From NCBI RefSeq assembly GCF_014200675.1, contig NZ_JACHCI010000001.1:310001-374000 (forward strand): a DNA stretch of 64,000 bases, read 5' to 3'. This document shows positions 16,925 to 24,762 of this stretch, one piece after another (within the stretch, counting starts at the first letter, position 1; each line of letters begins with the position of its first letter). Source of the stretch: Janthinobacterium saanense (lineage in GTDB: Bacteria > Pseudomonadota > Gammaproteobacteria > Burkholderiales > Burkholderiaceae_D). The position numbers and the translations under genes are program-made. The notes beneath the pieces are model-generated. The model searched no databases and was not told the origin of the DNA. It was given only the letters and a program-made list of their open reading frames with translations.

Positions 16925-18267
16925 CAGGCGCGATCGATGCCCAGGCGCTCCATGCGCCGGTACAGCGCCTGGCGCGACAGGCCCAGTTCCTGCGCCGCCT
17001 GCGTCACCACGCCTTGCGCGCGCGTCAACGCTGCGATGACGCTGGCGCGGTCAGGTTCGGCCACCGCCGCATCACCGTCGGCCCTGGCGCGCAGCAAAGG
17101 CAAGCCCAGTTCTTCGGCGTGGATCACGGGGCCAGGCGTGAGCAGGCTGGCGCGCTGCATGACGTTTTTCAGTTCGCGCACATTGCCTGGCCAGCCGTAG
17201 GCCATCAAGGTCGCTTGCGCCTGCGCGTCCAGGCTCTTGCCGGCGCCCAGGAAATGCCGCGCCAGCACCAGGATGTCGGACTGGCGCTCGGCCAGCGGCG
17301 GCAGGCGCAGTTCGATCACATTCAGGCGGTAGAACAAGTCTTCGCGGAAGGTGCCGGCGCGTATCATGGCCGGCAAATCGGCATTGCTGGCGCTGATCAC
17401 GCGCACTTGCACCTGGCGTTCGCGGTTCGAGCCCAGGCGCTCGAAGCGGCCCGTTTCCAGCACCCGCAACAGCTTCATTTGTCCGGCCAGCGGCAAATTG
17501 CCTATCTCGTCGAGAAACAGGGTGCCGCCGTCGGCCGCGTCGAACTTGCCGTCGCGTGCGCGGGTGGAACCCGTGTAGGCGCCCGCTTCGGCGCCGAACA
17601 GTTCGGCCTCGATCAGGTCGACCGGCACGGCGCCGCAATTGAGCACCACGAAGGGGCCGTCGCGCACTGCCGAATTGGCTTGCACGATGGCGGCGATGCG
17701 CTCCTTGCCGCTGCCATGCGGGCCGCTGATCAGTACGGAAACATCGGCGCGCGCTACCTGGCAAGCCAGGTGCACCACGCGCTCGGTGACCGGGTCTTGC
17801 CATACCATCCCGCGCAGGTCGAAAGACGTTTCCAGCGCGTGCCGCTGGCGCTGTTCCTGCACCAGGCGGCTGCGCAGCGCCTGATTGGCCTGGCCCAGTT
17901 CCAGCAGGTTTTGCACCGAGGCGATCAGGCGCCGGTCATCCCACGGCTTGGCCAGGTAATCGGCCGCGCCGGACTTGATCAGGTCGACGGCCGCGTCGAG
18001 CTGGGTCCACGCCGTCAACAGGATCACGGGCAAGTCCGGATGGCGCGCGCGTATCGCATGGAACAGCGTCACGCCTTCTTCGCCCGAGGTAGTGTCGGCC
18101 GTGAAGTTCATGTCCTGTATCACCAGGTCGATGGCCTGGCCCTGCAGCAGCGCCAGGCCCTCTTCGGGCGAGGCGGCGTGCAGGGAGTTGATCTCATGCA
18201 GTGAGAACAGCACGTCGAGCGCGATGGCCACGGCGGCATTGTCGTCAATAATCAGTACGGTAGGCAT
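16924..18267 (-). CDS. NtrC-family sigma-54-dependent response regulator
   Basis: 447 residues: receiver (DD at 8-9, phospho-Asp in VIQDMNF, Lys in LAKPWDD), AAA+ domain with Walker A GPHGSGKE, the sigma-54 contact loop written GAYTGS instead of GAFTGA, Walker B TLFLDEIG, arginine-finger region FREDLFYRLN, and a C-terminal Fis-type helix-turn-helix (AAQELGLSRQALYRRMERLG). It should activate sigma-54 RNA polymerase after phosphorylation by the adjacent kinase. A GG-N10-GC promoter with upstream repeats heads this same operon, suggesting autoactivation. The Ser at the end of the GAFTGA loop is unusual and could alter sigma-54 coupling. Confidence 0.92.
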   Translation of the reverse strand: MPTVLIIDDNAAVAIALDVLFSLHEINSLHAASPEEGLALLQGQAIDLVIQDMNFTADTTSGEEGVTLFHAIRARHPDLPVILLTAWTQLDAAVDLIKSGAADYLAKPWDDRRLIASVQNLLELGQANQALRSRLVQEQRQRHALETSFDLRGMVWQDPVTERVVHLACQVARADVSVLISGPHGSGKERIAAIVQANSAVRDGPFVVLNCGAVPVDLIEAELFGAEAGAYTGSTRARDGKFDAADGGTLFLDEIGNLPLAGQMKLLRVLETGRFERLGSNRERQVQVRVISASNADLPAMIRAGTFREDLFYRLNVIELRLPPLAERQSDILVLARHFLGAGKSLDAQAQATLMAYGWPGNVRELKNVMQRASLLTPGPVIHAEELGLPLLRARADGDAAVAEPDRASVIAALTRAQGVVTQAAQELGLSRQALYRRMERLGIDRA

Positions 18268-18304
18268 GGGCGCAGCATAGCACTGTCACGGCTGATGTAA
18301 ACGC

Positions 18305-19540
18305 TCATGTGCTGCGCGTGGCCGTGGCAGGCGAAATGCTGGCCGCGCGCCAGGCCGGACCATACACAGCGGCCAGTCCCAGCAGCCAGAACACCAGTGC
18401 GCCACCGAGCAGATAGGGCAGCGGCAGGCGCGCCATCTCCAGCTGGCTGACCAGCAGCTGGTTCAGCGCCAGTGCCAGCAGCACGCCGGCAGCCACGCCC
18501 AGGCTGGTGATCATGAAGTTCTCGGTCAGGAAGTAGCGCAGGATATCGACGCGCCGCGCACCGAGGGCGCGCCGCACGCCGATCTGCTTGCGCCGCTGCG
18601 TGACCCACAGGCTGGCGATGCCGACGATGCCGCTGGCCGTGATCAGCAACAGCAGGGCCGATACCGTGATCAGCATCCATGACAGTGCGCGGTCGGCGCG
18701 GTAGCGTTTTTCGCGGTCTTCATTCAGACTGCGCAGGCGCACGATCAATTTATCGGGCGTGGCGGCGCGCACGGCCTGTTCTGCTTCTTTCATCACGCGC
18801 TCGCGCTGGCCCGGTTCAGTACGTACGGTCAGCAGCGTATCGCCGTCGCCACTCAGGCGTACCGGGTAAATCAGCGAAGATTCGCCGCGGTCCCCCAATT
18901 CCGCTCCTTGCGTCTGCAGCCTTTCCACCACGCCTACCACTTGTAACTGCTGTGCGTCTTCGCCAGCACCCATGAACAGTGGCATGCCCAGCGCACTGCC
19001 CCCGCCGGGGTGCAGCTTGTCGGCCAGCGCACGCGTGACGATCACTTGCGGCGGAAATTGATCGGTCACATTTTGATCGACATCGACGATTTCGGCTGGC
19101 GTGAAATCGCGTCCTTCAACCAGCTGCAGTCCCCAGGTCTTGATCAGGGAATCGGGTGAAGCGTAGATGGCGACGTTGGCAGAGCTCTTCGACTGCTTGC
19201 GGTCGGTAGAAAGGCCGCTGGTGCTACCCGAGCGAGATAATGGTACCTGGCTGACCTGCGCCACGGAGACGACGCCCGGCACGGCGCGTACGGCGGCGGC
19301 CAGGCGTTTTTGCAACGCGACTTCCTCGTTGTGCTCAGGCGTGCGCAAGGTGTGCGCCAGCAAGTGAAAGACGTCGTTTTCGGCTGCCACGCCACTGGGA
19401 CGGGCCGCCACTTCCTGGCGCACGTTGACGATGTGCAGGGCATTGGCCAGGATGGCCAGGCTCAGTGCTACCTGTACGGCAACCAGGACGGCGCCGGTTT
19501 TACTGCGCATCAGCGCAGACAGTATCGGTCGGATTTCCAT
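18305..19540 (-). CDS. FtsX/MacB-type ABC transporter permease (second)
   Basis: 411 residues with one N-terminal membrane helix (VLVAVQVALSLAILANAL), a periplasmic domain of about 220 residues and three C-terminal helices that contain the FtsX signature RKQIGVRRALGARRVDILRYF. This topology belongs to MacB/LolCE-like mechanotransmission permeases, which do not pass substrate through the membrane. It sits 30 bases after a second permease and follows the ATPase and adaptor genes, so the two permeases probably form a heterodimer. Confidence 0.88.
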   Translation of the reverse strand: MEIRPILSALMRSKTGAVLVAVQVALSLAILANALHIVNVRQEVAARPSGVAAENDVFHLLAHTLRTPEHNEEVALQKRLAAAVRAVPGVVSVAQVSQVPLSRSGSTSGLSTDRKQSKSSANVAIYASPDSLIKTWGLQLVEGRDFTPAEIVDVDQNVTDQFPPQVIVTRALADKLHPGGGSALGMPLFMGAGEDAQQLQVVGVVERLQTQGAELGDRGESSLIYPVRLSGDGDTLLTVRTEPGQRERVMKEAEQAVRAATPDKLIVRLRSLNEDREKRYRADRALSWMLITVSALLLLITASGIVGIASLWVTQRRKQIGVRRALGARRVDILRYFLTENFMITSLGVAAGVLLALALNQLLVSQLEMARLPLPYLLGGALVFWLLGLAAVYGPAWRAASISPATATRST

Positions 19541-19570
19541 GATGTTCCTATTCGTATGCGGTGAGCTGAT

Positions 19571-20881
19571 TTACTGCGACTTGAGCTGGATGGCTGGCGT
19601 CACCTGGCAGGCGCGCCAGGTCGGCAGCAAGCCGGCCAGGATGGCTGCGGCCACCGAAATGACAAAGGTCATCGCCAGCATTACCCAGTCCATATGCGCG
19701 GCGACGGTCAGCTGTTTCGACTGCATGCCGATCAAGGCCAGCGCGCCAAACGCCAGCAGCAGGCCCAGCACGCCGCCGACCAGGCCGATGACGGTGGTCT
19801 CGATCAGGAACTGGCGGAAAATCTCGGCGCGCGAGGCGCCCAGCGCGCGGCGTATGCCCACCTCGGAGGCGCGCACCGAAAACTTTGCCAGCAGCAGGCC
19901 GATGGTATTGACCAGGCACAGGGCGAGGAAGCCGAAGGCCAGCCAGGCCGACAGCTTGTTGTCGTTGCCGACGACATGCAGGTGTTCCAGCCATTCGCTG
20001 ATGCTGAACAGCTGGTTGGGCGCATTGCGCTTCAGACGGCCCAGCTTGCGTTGTTCCTGCGCATAGCTGTCGAGGTAGTTTTGCAGGTCGCCACGCTGGC
20101 CATCGCTGGCCATCTCGAACCAGAATTGCAACCAGGTGCATTCCGAGTCTAGCGTGCCTTGGTAACCTGCTTCCCGGTTGCCGTCGCAGCTCATGTTGCC
20201 ATCTACACCCACCTGGTGGCGGATCGCGCTGGTGAAGGGAATGAAGTAACTGTCTTCGCTGCCGAAGGCGCTGCTGCCGACGATGCGGTGGATGCGCGGC
20301 ACAGGCTCCCAGGTGTCGAGCACGCCCGTGATCTGGAACTGCGAACCCATCAGCGACATGCGCTGGCCGACGGGATTGCTGTCACCGTAGAGTTTTTGCG
20401 CCAGCTTGCGCGACAATACAATCACGTCGGCGCCGGCCGTGTCGTCTGCTTCGCTCCATGGCTGCCCATACAGGAAGGGCGTTTCAAACATGGGGAAGAA
20501 GTCGCGATAGGCTGCCAGGCCTTGCGAGCTGAAAGGGGAAAGATCCTTGTTTTGTGGCTCGATGGTGCCGCCCATGCCATACATGGCGCTGCGCCGTTCA
20601 CCCATTTTACTGTTCTGGAAATTGACGGCATCGCGGTAGCTCAGTTGGTTGTCACGGGTTTTATCACCGGGCGTATAGCCGGAAAGTGAACCGTTGTCGA
20701 CCAGCGGCACGAACATGCGGCCGTTCTTGTCCGGTAGGGGATTGCCCGACATGACGTGCAGGATGGTGAGGGTGGAAACGCTGGCGGCCACGCCGATGGC
20801 CAGGGTCAGCACCATCAGCGCCGTCAGGGCCGGATTGCGGCGCAGGCTGCGCAAGCCCAGCATGAAGTAATAACGCAACAT
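19571..20881 (-). CDS. FtsX/MacB-type ABC transporter permease (first)
   Basis: 436 residues: N-terminal helix (TALMVLTLAIGVAASVSTL), a large MacB-like periplasmic domain containing two cysteines (MSCDGN and DSECTW) that could form a disulfide, and three C-terminal helices with ASEVGIRRALGASRAEIFRQF. It starts nine bases after the ATPase stop. Together with the following permease it likely makes the membrane part of a MacB-like exporter or an envelope-signalling ABC system. Confidence 0.88.
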   Translation of the reverse strand: MLRYYFMLGLRSLRRNPALTALMVLTLAIGVAASVSTLTILHVMSGNPLPDKNGRMFVPLVDNGSLSGYTPGDKTRDNQLSYRDAVNFQNSKMGERRSAMYGMGGTIEPQNKDLSPFSSQGLAAYRDFFPMFETPFLYGQPWSEADDTAGADVIVLSRKLAQKLYGDSNPVGQRMSLMGSQFQITGVLDTWEPVPRIHRIVGSSAFGSEDSYFIPFTSAIRHQVGVDGNMSCDGNREAGYQGTLDSECTWLQFWFEMASDGQRGDLQNYLDSYAQEQRKLGRLKRNAPNQLFSISEWLEHLHVVGNDNKLSAWLAFGFLALCLVNTIGLLLAKFSVRASEVGIRRALGASRAEIFRQFLIETTVIGLVGGVLGLLLAFGALALIGMQSKQLTVAAHMDWVMLAMTFVISVAAAILAGLLPTWRACQVTPAIQLKSQ

Positions 20882-20890
20882 GGGCTATCC

Positions 20891-21619
20891 TCAGGCAGTG
20901 GCGGCATTGCTGCCGGCCTTGTTTTGACCGGCCACCAGCGACGGTCCCTTGTGCACCAGGTCGGACACCTGGCCATCGATGATGTGCACATTGCGCGGGC
21001 TGCGCAGCGCCAGTTCAGGATCATGGGTCACCATCAGGATGGTGGTGCCCTGGGCATTGATTTCTTCCAGCAGTTCCATCACGCCGCGCGCCATTTGCGT
21101 ATCGAGGTTACCGGTCGGTTCATCGGCCAGCAGCAGCTTGGGCGAGCCGGCCAGTGCGCGCGCGATCGCCACGCGCTGCTGCTGACCACCCGACAGTTCG
21201 GCCGGATAATGCTTCATGCGCGACGCCAGGCCCACCTTGGCCAAGGCGTCTTCGATGCGTTCGCGCCGCTCGGCGCTGTTGAAGCCCCGGTAGCGCAGCG
21301 GTACATCGACATTGTCGAACAACGACAGGTCGGGAATCAGGTTGAAACCCTGGAAGATGAAGCCCAGTTTTTCATTGCGCAGGCGCGAACGGGCATTGTC
21401 GTTCATGCCTTTCACGTTGACGCCGTCGAGGATGAATTCGCCATCGGTGAATTCTTCCAGCAGGCCGGCGATATTCAGGAAACTGGTCTTGCCGGAACCG
21501 GATGGCCCCGTAACGGTGACGAATTCGCCTTGCTTGACGTGGATTTCGAAACCGCGCAGCGCGTGCGTTTCGATCATGTGGGTGCGGTAGACTTTGCTCA
21601 GATTTTGCATGCGCAGCAT
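20891..21619 (-). CDS. ABC transporter ATP-binding protein, LolD/MacB type
   Basis: 242 residues with all ABC motifs: Walker A GPSGSGKTS, Q-loop FIFQGFNL, signature LSGGQQQRVAIARALAG, Walker B LLLADEPTGNLD and H-loop MVTHDPE. The GNLD after Walker B is characteristic of the MacB/LolD/FtsE group. It energises the two FtsX-type permeases encoded immediately downstream. Confidence 0.94.
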   Translation of the reverse strand: MLRMQNLSKVYRTHMIETHALRGFEIHVKQGEFVTVTGPSGSGKTSFLNIAGLLEEFTDGEFILDGVNVKGMNDNARSRLRNEKLGFIFQGFNLIPDLSLFDNVDVPLRYRGFNSAERRERIEDALAKVGLASRMKHYPAELSGGQQQRVAIARALAGSPKLLLADEPTGNLDTQMARGVMELLEEINAQGTTILMVTHDPELALRSPRNVHIIDGQVSDLVHKGPSLVAGQNKAGSNAATA

Positions 21620-21662
21620 GGTGGGCCTCTTGGTATGCGTAGGAATGAATGGAGTGGCTTGA

Positions 21663-22937
21663 TTAATTGATGGAGACGCGTGCCGCGTTCTCGAACGTTT
21701 CCGTGCCGGCGATGACGACCTTGTCGCCCTGTTTCAGGCCGCCCAGGATTTCAACCGCCGAGACGCTGGTGGCGCCCATCTTGATCGGCGTGCGGATGGC
21801 CACGCCGTCGCGCACCACATAGGCGAAACGGCCGCCTTCGGATTCGACGAACGGACCGCGCGCCAGCATCAGCACATTCGGTTTTTCATCGATCAGCAGG
21901 CGCGCCGTGGCGCGCTGGTTCTGGCGCAGGCCAGGGGGCTGTTCGCCGTTGAAACGCACGCGCGCCAGCACCTGGTTTTTCACCACTTCGGGCGACAGCG
22001 CCGACAGCTTGCCGGTGGCCTTGACGGCGCCCACTTCGATTTCGGCGCTCATGCCCAGGCCGATGTCGGCGACATAGGTTTCCGGCACTTCCAGCTCCAC
22101 TTCCAGCTGCGACAGGTCGACCAGGGTCATCAGGGCCGTGTTGGCTTGCACCACGCTGCGGTTGGCCACCGACAAAGTGCCGATAAAGCCGTTCACGGGC
22201 GCGCGCACGGTCAGCTCGTCGACCCTGCGCTGGGCGTTGTCGCGGCTCAGGCGCTGGCGGTCCAGTTCATTGGCCTTGGTTTTCAGGGCCAGGGCCACGT
22301 CCTCGCTTTCCAGGCCGGCCGCCGCCGACGCCTGCTTGCTGCGGATCTCGGCCGAGTTCAGTGCATCCTTGGCTTTCTGGTAATCGATCTTGGCGATGAT
22401 GCCTACCTGGGCCACGCTTTCATAGCGTTCCAGGGTGCGCTGGGCGGACAGGCGGTCGATTTCGGCCGTGTCGGCGTCGCGCCGCGCCACCAGTTTTTGT
22501 TTGCGGGCCAGGATTTCCTGGCGCGCCACTTCCGCTTCCAGCTGCTGCACGCTCGACTGCTCGCGTTTGAGCGCGTCCGACAGGTCGGGCGACTCCAGCA
22601 CGGCCAGGATATCGCCTTTTTTCACCGTGTCGCCGGCCTTCGCTTTCAGGGTGACGGTGGCCACCGTGGTCGAATACAAGGTGGGGCTGATCGAGGCGAC
22701 CACGCGGCCATTGACGGCGGCGTCGCGTATCAAGGTGCCGCGCGTGACATCGGCGATGCGCAGACGGCTGGCGCTGACGGAATGTTCGCTGTTGCGCCAG
22801 CTGCCGATGGTGGCGACGGCGGCGGCGATCAGGAGGGCTGCGCCAGCGACGAGCAGGGCGCGTTTCTTGTGGCGTTGGCCGGCGGGAGCGGCAACAACGG
22901 CGTCTTGGGCAGAGGTATCGCGGATCATGGTGGACAT
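21663..22937 (-). CDS. HlyD/MacA-type periplasmic adaptor subunit
   Basis: 424 residues. One N-terminal membrane helix (RALLVAGAALLIAAAVATIG), a lipoyl half-motif (AKAGDTVKKGDILAVLESPD), a long coiled-coil hairpin at about 125-245, the second lipoyl half (VRAPVNGFIGTL) and beta-barrel and membrane-proximal domains. It would bridge the ABC permeases to an outer membrane channel that is not encoded here. First gene of the six-gene operon; its start lies about 13 bases after the predicted sigma-54 transcription start. No clear ribosome binding site is seen; an in-frame ATG at 22928 is an alternative start. Confidence 0.9.
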   Translation of the reverse strand: MSTMIRDTSAQDAVVAAPAGQRHKKRALLVAGAALLIAAAVATIGSWRNSEHSVSASRLRIADVTRGTLIRDAAVNGRVVASISPTLYSTTVATVTLKAKAGDTVKKGDILAVLESPDLSDALKREQSSVQQLEAEVARQEILARKQKLVARRDADTAEIDRLSAQRTLERYESVAQVGIIAKIDYQKAKDALNSAEIRSKQASAAAGLESEDVALALKTKANELDRQRLSRDNAQRRVDELTVRAPVNGFIGTLSVANRSVVQANTALMTLVDLSQLEVELEVPETYVADIGLGMSAEIEVGAVKATGKLSALSPEVVKNQVLARVRFNGEQPPGLRQNQRATARLLIDEKPNVLMLARGPFVESEGGRFAYVVRDGVAIRTPIKMGATSVSAVEILGGLKQGDKVVIAGTETFENAARVSIN

Positions 22938-22960
22938 TTCGTGAAAGATGTCATGGCTTA

Positions 22961-22976
22961 TGCACGATCCGTGCCA
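22961..22976 (-). promoter_or_regulatory. Sigma-54 (RpoN) promoter of the ABC/two-component operon
   Basis: Minus strand TGGCACG-GATC-GTGCA matches the -24/-12 consensus TGGCACG-N4-TTGCA with one mismatch and the exact GG-N10-GC spacing. The predicted start is near 22950. The operon itself encodes an NtrC-type activator. Confidence 0.75.
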
Positions 22977-23012
22977 GATTTATATCATTGATTTTAAAGG
23001 AAAAATATTCGC

Positions 23013-23063
23013 TGTCCGCTTGTCCGTGGGTGTCCGCCTGTGTCCGCGCGTGCATAGGCGGAC
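23013..23063. repeat. Phased TGTCCGC repeats with inverted GCGGAC, candidate enhancer (UAS)
   Basis: Four heptamers TGTCCG(C/T) start at 23013, 23021, 23031 and 23041, the last three exactly 10 bases apart. An inverted copy GCGGAC at 23058-23063 makes a palindrome GTCCGC-N10-GCGGAC with the last heptamer. The block lies about 40-90 bases upstream of the sigma-54 promoter, the position of NtrC-type binding sites, and on the same face of the helix. Confidence 0.65.
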
Positions 23064-23154
23064 GATGCTGGACTTGATAATCTGGCAAGCGCCCTGATGT
23101 GCGTGCTGCAGTGATGTCGCGCCGCGCCATGCTGCCCTTACTTTGTGGAGCATG

Positions 23155-24762
23155 ATGTTGACTCTGATTCAAAACGGCCCGGTTCAACAGCGTCCTTTCA
23201 CTGCCCGCATGGCGACCTGGCTGCGCCAGTTCGCCAGCTTGCCTGAACCGGATGAGCTCGATTATCCGTTTGCCCACAGCGATGTCGCCAGGCTGCAGCA
23301 GTTCAACGGTGAACCGGCCGTGATCGATGAACAGACCTGGGACGAGATGCTGCTGCCATCCTACACGGCGCAGCTGACGCAGGAGACCAGCATCTTTGGC
23401 CAGCAGCGCTTGCACCAGCGCCTGGCCAGTGGCGTCGCGGATATGGCGTCGCGCGAGCGGGTCACTGCCTTGCTGGCGGCGCCGGCGCAGCAGCAACAGC
23501 TGGAGCACGCCATGCGTCCACTGCGCGCAGCGGACATGGAAGTGAGCACGCCGCTGTTTGGCACGCCCTTGCCGGCGCCAGCCTGGTGGTCGCGCTGGCT
23601 GGCGCTGCCGGTGCTGCTGCTATTTGTGACCTTGCTGGCTGCCTGCCTGTTTGCGCCGCTGGCATGGATGGCGGTGCTGCTGGTGTGGGCGGCGCTGATC
23701 GCGTTGCAAGTACATTTTTATGAACGCTGCAAGCTGTGGCAGCGTAGCGTGCATAGCTTGCAGATGCTGCTGCTGGTGCATGGCCGCCTGGGCGGACTCG
23801 ATACGCCCTTCACGCAAGCTTTTCGGGAAGGACAGCGGCAGTCAGGCGTGATCAGCCGCCATTTGACGCCGCCGCGCTGGCTCAAACTCATGCCGCTGCT
23901 GAGCGAATACGAGGACTGGCTGATGCTGGGTAATGTGCGGCGCTATTTCCACAGCATCAAAGTGGTGCGGCGTGAGTATGACTTCCTGCGCCAGAGTTTT
24001 CTGTTGCTGGCCGACCTGGAAGCGGATCTGGCGCTGGCCCGCCATCTGCGCGGACGCCATCAATTCTGCTGGGCGCAAGCGGCGCCCATGCGCCAATTGT
24101 CCTTTGACGCCATGGTGCATCCGCTATTGGACGGCGCCATGCCGCTGTCCTTGCAGCTCGATGGCCGCGGGGCATTCATCTCGGGCCAGAACGCCATCGG
24201 CAAGAGTACCTTGCTGCGTGGCGTGGGACTCAATCTGATCTGCGCACGCGCCTTTGGCTTTTGTTATGCCGAGTCGGCCACGGTACCTTTGATACCGTTG
24301 TATTCGAGCATGCAGAATGAAGATTCCCTGGAAGGGGGAGAGAGTCTGTATCTGTCAGAATTGCGGCGGGCCCAGGAATTATTGACGCTGGCCGATAGCG
24401 GTGCGCCGGCACTATTTTTGATCGACGAGATTTTCCGTGGCACCAATCACCTGGAATCGGTGTCGGCTGCAGCGGCCGTGCTGCATGGCCTGGCCGAGCG
24501 CCATCTGGTGATCGTCTCCTCGCATAACCTGGTGCTGGCGCCGTTGCTGGAAGACTGCCTGGCGCCGTGGTGCGTGAGCCGCGACGAGCAAGGTGTACTG
24601 CAGCTGGCGCCTGGCGTGCTGCTGCTCACCAATGGCATCTCGCTGCTGGCGCAGCGCGGCTTTGGCGCCAGTATCGAAGGCAAGGCAGGCAGGGTGTTCG
24701 ATTGGCTCAGCACCCATATGGCGCAGCCCGCCGATTGCGCGGGCGTACTGGAAGAGGGCTGA
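23155..24762 (+). CDS. Membrane-associated MutS-family ATPase (not a canonical mismatch repair MutS)
   Basis: About 535 residues from the ATG at 23155 (a TTG at 23143 and ATG at 23152 are alternatives; GGAG lies at 23147-23150). Two adjacent hydrophobic helices (LALPVLLLFVTLLAACLFA, then LAWMAVLLVWAALIAL) sit near residues 145-185. The C-terminal half is a MutS domain V ATPase: Walker A GQNAIGKST (344-352), ALFLIDEIFRGTN as Walker B and DE, and VSSHN as the H-loop. The mismatch-binding and connector domains of MutS are missing. Such MutS-related membrane proteins are known in many bacteria without an assigned role. It is divergent from the sigma-54 operon and abuts the convergent transferase gene without a gap. 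Confidence 0.8.
   Translation: MLTLIQNGPVQQRPFTARMATWLRQFASLPEPDELDYPFAHSDVARLQQFNGEPAVIDEQTWDEMLLPSYTAQLTQETSIFGQQRLHQRLASGVADMASRERVTALLAAPAQQQQLEHAMRPLRAADMEVSTPLFGTPLPAPAWWSRWLALPVLLLFVTLLAACLFAPLAWMAVLLVWAALIALQVHFYERCKLWQRSVHSLQMLLLVHGRLGGLDTPFTQAFREGQRQSGVISRHLTPPRWLKLMPLLSEYEDWLMLGNVRRYFHSIKVVRREYDFLRQSFLLLADLEADLALARHLRGRHQFCWAQAAPMRQLSFDAMVHPLLDGAMPLSLQLDGRGAFISGQNAIGKSTLLRGVGLNLICARAFGFCYAESATVPLIPLYSSMQNEDSLEGGESLYLSELRRAQELLTLADSGAPALFLIDEIFRGTNHLESVSAAAAVLHGLAERHLVIVSSHNLVLAPLLEDCLAPWCVSRDEQGVLQLAPGVLLLTNGISLLAQRGFGASIEGKAGRVFDWLSTHMAQPADCAGVLEEG

Noticed and set aside
23013-23063. TGTCCGC repeats as a small CRISPR or mobile-element terminus
   Set aside because: Units are only 7 bases with 1-3 base spacers and sit at the expected distance from a sigma-54 promoter; no cas or transposase genes are near.
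23155-24762. Calling this gene mutS (DNA mismatch repair)
   Set aside because: It lacks the mismatch-recognition, connector and clamp domains and has two membrane helices; only the ATPase domain is shared.
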